From Clostridium tunisiense TJ (GTDB lineage Bacteria; Bacillota; Clostridia; Clostridiales; Clostridiaceae), in the NCBI RefSeq assembly GCF_000300195.1, contig NZ_AMQH01000009.1, positions 124,001 through 188,000 of the forward strand: DNA of 64,000 nucleotides. Direction: 5' to 3'. Below, in pieces: positions 60,743 to 64,000 of this stretch. Under the pieces are notes generated by a model. That model did no database searches and had not been told where the DNA came from. It worked only from the letters and a program-made list of their open reading frames with translations. Each line of letters begins with the position of its first letter. Position 1 is the stretch's first letter. The position numbers were made by a program, and so were the translations under genes.

Positions 60743-62458
60743 CTAAACATATATATCTGAAAATTCTACAGTAATTTTTTCTACCTTACTCCCTATAAAA
60801 TCTCCTCTATCAACACAATCCTTGCTCTCTTCGATTAAGTTTATAGGTAGTTCAATGATAAATTCGCTGCCTTTTCCTAGCTCACTATCAACACTAACTT
60901 TTCCTCCATGAAGTTCTACAAGAGACTTTACAAGAGATAGCCCAATTCCACTTCCCTCCGCCCTTCTTCTAAGTAACGAATCTCCTTGGGTAAAAGGTTC
61001 AAATACTTTACTATGCATATCCTTTGGTATGCCAAAACCGCTATCCTTTACTGATACTATTAAACTATTACCCCTATCATAAATATTTACCTGTATATTC
61101 CCTCCTGGGTTTGTAAATTTTATGGCATTTGACAGTAAATTAAGTATGACTCTTTCTAATTTATCTTCGTCACAGGCAATTATTTTCTCTTCTACCTCTG
61201 TATCAAAGATTATACTAATTTCTTTACTTTCAACATAACTCACAACAGATAGAGTAATATTTTCTATGATTTCTATAATGTTTTTATTTTCTAAATCTAG
61301 CTTGAAAAAGCCACTTTCTATTTTGTTCATATCAATAAAATTATTGATAAGCCTTAATAACCTGTAACAATTTTGTTTCATAGATCTTAAATACTTACCT
61401 ACAGAACTAATGCTAAAACCAATATTTGCGTCATTAGGGTTTTTCTCTAACTTATCTTGAAGTAATTGAATGCCTCCCAAAATGATATTGAGAGGAGTTT
61501 TAAGTTCATGAGATACCGTTGAAAAAAGCTGAGTCTTTAACCTACTATACTCCTCTGCATGACTAAGAAGTATAGACTTTTCTAAAATATCCATTTCTAG
61601 TTTATGAATTCTTTTCCTATCAGCTATATCTCTTATAATAGCTGTTACATATAAACTGTCCTCTTCCTTAAAGGAAAATCCTGCAACTTCTACTTCCCCT
61701 TCAGTGCCATCATCTAAAAGAATTTTTTGTTCTAGAAAATCTACCTCAGTTTCCTCGTTCAACAGCTTACTTATTCTTTCATCCACAACCTGTCTATACT
61801 CAGGATGAATTTTCAAGGACTCTCCAATATTATAGCTTTTAAGTTTTTTTGCTGAAAAATTTAATGCAGCCTCATTTGCTATTATTCTTTTACCATTTTC
61901 ATAGACAAGTATGCCATCTGGCAATTTATTAATAAGTCTTTTATATAATTCTTCACTTGTTTCAAGGCTTTTTTCTAGCTTTTTTCTCTTAGTAATATCT
62001 CTAAAACTCCAAAGATTACCGCGTATTTCACCATTTACTATTAGGGGTTCAAATAATTGTTCAATAACCTTCCCATTTTTAAAGTATATATAATCCCAAT
62101 GTTCCTTATTTTCTCTTGTTATAACATCTAAATTTTCTGCAAATTCCATTGGGTTTACTACCTTCTTCTTACAGTGCTCTACTAACTCAAATCTATCTAT
62201 TTGATTGAAACACTCTTCATCTAATTCCCATATCTTCATAAAGCTTCTGTTTATGTTAGTAATATTGAAGTTTTCATCCTTAACTATAATTCCATCAATA
62301 CTTGATTCTATCACAGCTCTCATAGTGCTTTCACTCAAGGTCAGAGCCTTTAATGTTTTCTCCTGTTCCCTAACAAGTTTTTCTAGATCAGATATTTTCT
62401 CATCCTTACTCTTAATATGTTTTATTAATTGGTCCTTGGTTAAATCTTCATATCCCAT
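60743..62458 (-). CDS. orphan soluble PAS histidine kinase
   Basis: 571 residues from the ATG at 62458 (AGGGTGAT upstream); earlier in-frame ATGs lack a site. A coiled N-terminus (DLTKDQLIKHIKSKDEKISD) precedes two PAS domains (about 42-160 and 170-283, each ending in a FRDI or IRDI-type strand). HisKA carries FSTVSHELKTPLN (His317) and the ATPase has NLLSNAIKFT (N box), DSGFGIP (G1) and GSGIGLSLV (G2). No membrane helix and no adjacent response regulator. In clostridia such kinases often feed Spo0A (inference). Confidence 0.9.
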   Translation of the reverse strand: MGYEDLTKDQLIKHIKSKDEKISDLEKLVREQEKTLKALTLSESTMRAVIESSIDGIIVKDENFNITNINRSFMKIWELDEECFNQIDRFELVEHCKKKVVNPMEFAENLDVITRENKEHWDYIYFKNGKVIEQLFEPLIVNGEIRGNLWSFRDITKRKKLEKSLETSEELYKRLINKLPDGILVYENGKRIIANEAALNFSAKKLKSYNIGESLKIHPEYRQVVDERISKLLNEETEVDFLEQKILLDDGTEGEVEVAGFSFKEEDSLYVTAIIRDIADRKRIHKLEMDILEKSILLSHAEEYSRLKTQLFSTVSHELKTPLNIILGGIQLLQDKLEKNPNDANIGFSISSVGKYLRSMKQNCYRLLRLINNFIDMNKIESGFFKLDLENKNIIEIIENITLSVVSYVESKEISIIFDTEVEEKIIACDEDKLERVILNLLSNAIKFTNPGGNIQVNIYDRGNSLIVSVKDSGFGIPKDMHSKVFEPFTQGDSLLRRRAEGSGIGLSLVKSLVELHGGKVSVDSELGKGSEFIIELPINLIEESKDCVDRGDFIGSKVEKITVEFSDIYV

Positions 62459-62951
62459 AGTCATCACCCTATCCATTGTAATAACAATTAGTAATTTGTT
62501 GTTTATATAGAGATTTACAAGTTTAAAATCCATATACTTATTACTAAACAAAATAAAACTATCAAAAACTTATCCTTTTACTTTACACAAAGCCCTTCTA
62601 TGTATTTTAGAAAATATGCTCGAAGGAAACAACCTCCATATACATTTCACTTTAATTCACTTGATATATTTGACAAAAATATGAAATTTCCTTCATTATT
62701 TCCATTTTTTTCTGTAAATTAGACGAATATTTATCATTTATCTACAGTTTTCTTGCATAACACGTTTAACAAATTAATTTTCAAAAAAATTAAGTGCTTC
62801 TACATCTAATTATATTAGAATAGAAACACTTAGCTAACCTTTATCCTCATTTATAATTCTAAATGAATAATAAAATTATATGATTTATTTACAACTTTCT
62901 AATTAACTGCTATTGCCCCTTTATAACCATATGAGTAAAGTTATATTGTTC
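62459..62951. other. intergenic with terminator of the micro-protein genes
   Basis: No gene. The near-perfect stem AAGTG-TTCTA...TAGAA-CACTT (62792-62831), followed on the minus strand by AATTTTTTTG, terminates the micro-protein unit at 62952-63367. An AGACGAATA near 62721-62729 loosely resembles a Spo0A box, with a mismatch. Confidence 0.6.
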
Positions 62952-63116
62952 TTACATAGCAGTTACTATGAGATAGAATAATAAAATTATAGCTCCTGCA
63001 ATAGCTGTAATCTTCCAACTACCCTGTTTTTTTCTGTGATTATTAATATTAGTACCATTTTCCTTGACTTCAACTTCCTTATAAAGTTCTGGAGCTTTTA
63101 AATTGCCTGCTGACAT
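62952..63116 (-). CDS. 54-residue tail-anchored micro-protein A
   Basis: MSAGNLKAPELYKEVEV, an Asn/Lys/Gly-rich hydrophilic part to about residue 34, then a single C-terminal hydrophobic helix (ITAIAGAIILLFYLIV). GGGAGATGGTATA precedes the ATG. Same length and architecture as the gene directly upstream. Function unknown; tail-anchored topology is inferred. Confidence 0.62.
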   Translation of the reverse strand: MSAGNLKAPELYKEVEVKENGTNINNHRKKQGSWKITAIAGAIILLFYLIVTAM

Positions 63117-63202
63117 TATACCATCTCCCAATATTCTTTAAATATTTAACTGAATTCAACGAAAAGACGAAAATCTTAAATTGTAAATAAGTTTATTTAT
63201 TT

Positions 63203-63367
63203 TTAAAAGAAAATAAAATATCCTGCAAGACAAATTAATAAAAGTACTCCCCATGCTCCTGCATTAACAAGCCATGAGTTATTTCTACTATACTTTTCTA
63301 CATCAGCGTTTTGCCCCTTAAACTCTGAATCCTTAGCTGCAGCCTTTCTAAATGCATCAATTGACAT
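63203..63367 (-). CDS. 54-residue tail-anchored micro-protein B
   Basis: MSIDAFRKAAAKDSEFKG, a hydrophilic stretch to about residue 31, then WLVNAGAWGVLLLICLAGYF as C-terminal membrane helix. GGGGGGATTATA precedes the ATG. It lies 86 nt upstream of the twin gene in the same direction and shares the MS start, the Ser-Trp step before the helix and the length. Confidence 0.62.
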   Translation of the reverse strand: MSIDAFRKAAAKDSEFKGQNADVEKYSRNNSWLVNAGAWGVLLLICLAGYFIFF

Positions 63368-63632
63368 TATAATCCCCCCAATTACTTAAATAGTATACTT
63401 TACTATATTATATGATACTTTTCAGAATTATTCAAATATTTCCCATCTCAAATTTGTTCTAATATCTCTCCTATTGCTTTATTGTAAGTATAGCCTCTTC
63501 CTTACTAATATTTCCTGCTATTATCTATGAATTGCTTATCTGTCCATAAAAATAAGATTGCACATGAGTTTATCATATACAATCCCTAATAATTTTATAT
63601 ATATTTCTGTTACTAAGTAATACCTCTATTAA

Positions 63633-64000
63633 TTAGTGGATAGTCTTATTAACTAACAGTTGAGCTGTAGAGGTAATTTCTTGTAGCGTCGCCGTGATCT
63701 CTTCTGTAGAGGCTGCTTGAGATGATGCTATTAATCCTACTTTATTGATTTCTGCTACAACTAAATCAATAGCTGCCTTTATGTCTGAAAGTGCTCTTGA
63801 TATTTTCTCTGCAGATTCAGTACTACTTTGAGCAAGCTTTCTCATTTCCTTTGCAATTATATTAAAGCCAGCTCCTTCAGCTCCTGCTCTAGATGCTTCA
63901 ATAGATGCATTTAACCCTAATAAGTTAGAGTTTTTAGAAATTCCTTGAATAAGGGTTATTAAGCTATTAGACTCATCAATCTTTCCACTAGTTTGATTTA
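63633..64000 (-). CDS. methyl-accepting chemotaxis protein, C-terminal part (partial)
   Basis: The frame continues past the right edge, so the start is outside the window. The visible part holds the signalling hairpin tip (LLGLNASIEASRAGAEGAGF, then AKEMRKLAQSS) that contacts CheA and CheW, followed by the return helix with methylation-site-like ASSQAASTEEIT. It ends LLVNKTIH. Sensory and membrane regions are not seen, so the ligand is unknown. Confidence 0.88.
   Translation of the reverse strand, partial: NQTSGKIDESNSLITLIQGISKNSNLLGLNASIEASRAGAEGAGFNIIAKEMRKLAQSSTESAEKISRALSDIKAAIDLVVAEINKVGLIASSQAASTEEITATLQEITSTAQLLVNKTIH

Noticed and set aside
62721-62729. Spo0A box upstream of the kinase
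   Set aside because: AGACGAATA differs from TGTCGAA at a key position and such short matches occur by chance.

Overview
The window reads as chromosome of a low-GC, spore-forming, anaerobic Firmicute close to Clostridium sensu stricto. This is inferred from the strong A+T bias, strong purine-rich Shine-Dalgarno sites with frequent TTG/GTG starts, a clostridial-type thiamine operon with an oxygen-sensitive ThiH, a GntR/YtrA-type ABC operon, two sigma/anti-sigma pairs and many small membrane proteins. No rRNA, tRNA, CRISPR array, prophage or intact insertion sequence was recognised. Species cannot be named from the sequence alone.

Layout. 0-6 kb: HAD and histidine-phosphatase enzymes (two of them share a duplicated upstream segment), two small membrane proteins, a nitrilase-family protein and an exported protein. 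6-11.7 kb: a minus-strand thiamine operon thiS-thiF-thiG-thiH-thiC-tenI. It follows a textbook sigma-A promoter, a TPP riboswitch and two successive intrinsic terminators with an unexplained folded segment between them. 11.7-22 kb: unrelated single genes (SDR, two methyltransferases, MFS transporter, GNAT-like, serine hydrolase, small membrane proteins). 22-24 kb: an ECF sigma/anti-sigma pair with a predicted self-regulated promoter. 24-30.4 kb: a minus-strand oligopeptide ABC operon (oppA-B-C-D-F), with a C39-like cysteine-peptidase protein divergent from it. 32-35 kb: a possible surface or spore beta-sandwich protein, then a YtrA-type regulator/ABC-2 exporter operon with a perfect palindromic operator. 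35-43.9 kb: VIT1-like transporter, SagB-type nitroreductase, a MerR-methyltransferase fusion with a MerR-type promoter, CPBP protease, tandem paralogous membrane proteins, HD hydrolase, TSCPD protein and a PH-like/zinc-ribbon trio. 44-49.6 kb: an exported protein, a rhomboid-like protein that appears catalytically dead, a second ECF sigma/DUF4179 anti-sigma pair and a PTS EIIC/PfoR-like permease. 49.6-60.1 kb: a long, almost entirely minus-strand run of short membrane, exported and lipoprotein genes (VanZ, SdpI, DUF5412, a glycine-zipper protein and several micro-ORFs), including a stand-alone zinc domain of RsgA. 60.7-64 kb: an orphan PAS histidine kinase, two 54-residue tail-anchored micro-proteins and the 3' end of a chemotaxis receptor.

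The most notable unexplained structure is a pair of ~175-bp inverted copies (17054-17227 and 56410-56584) of a MITE-like element. It has short terminal inverted repeats, TA-type flanks and a conserved internal core that can fold into hairpins. Other items worth following: the second regulatory module in the thiamine leader, two promoter-terminator units without an evident gene (near 15.1-15.3 kb and 60.2-60.3 kb, minus strand), the MerR-methyltransferase fusion, the solo RsgA zinc domain, the zinc-ribbon pseudo-rhomboid and the paired tail-anchored micro-proteins. All functions are read from motifs by eye; no database search was possible.
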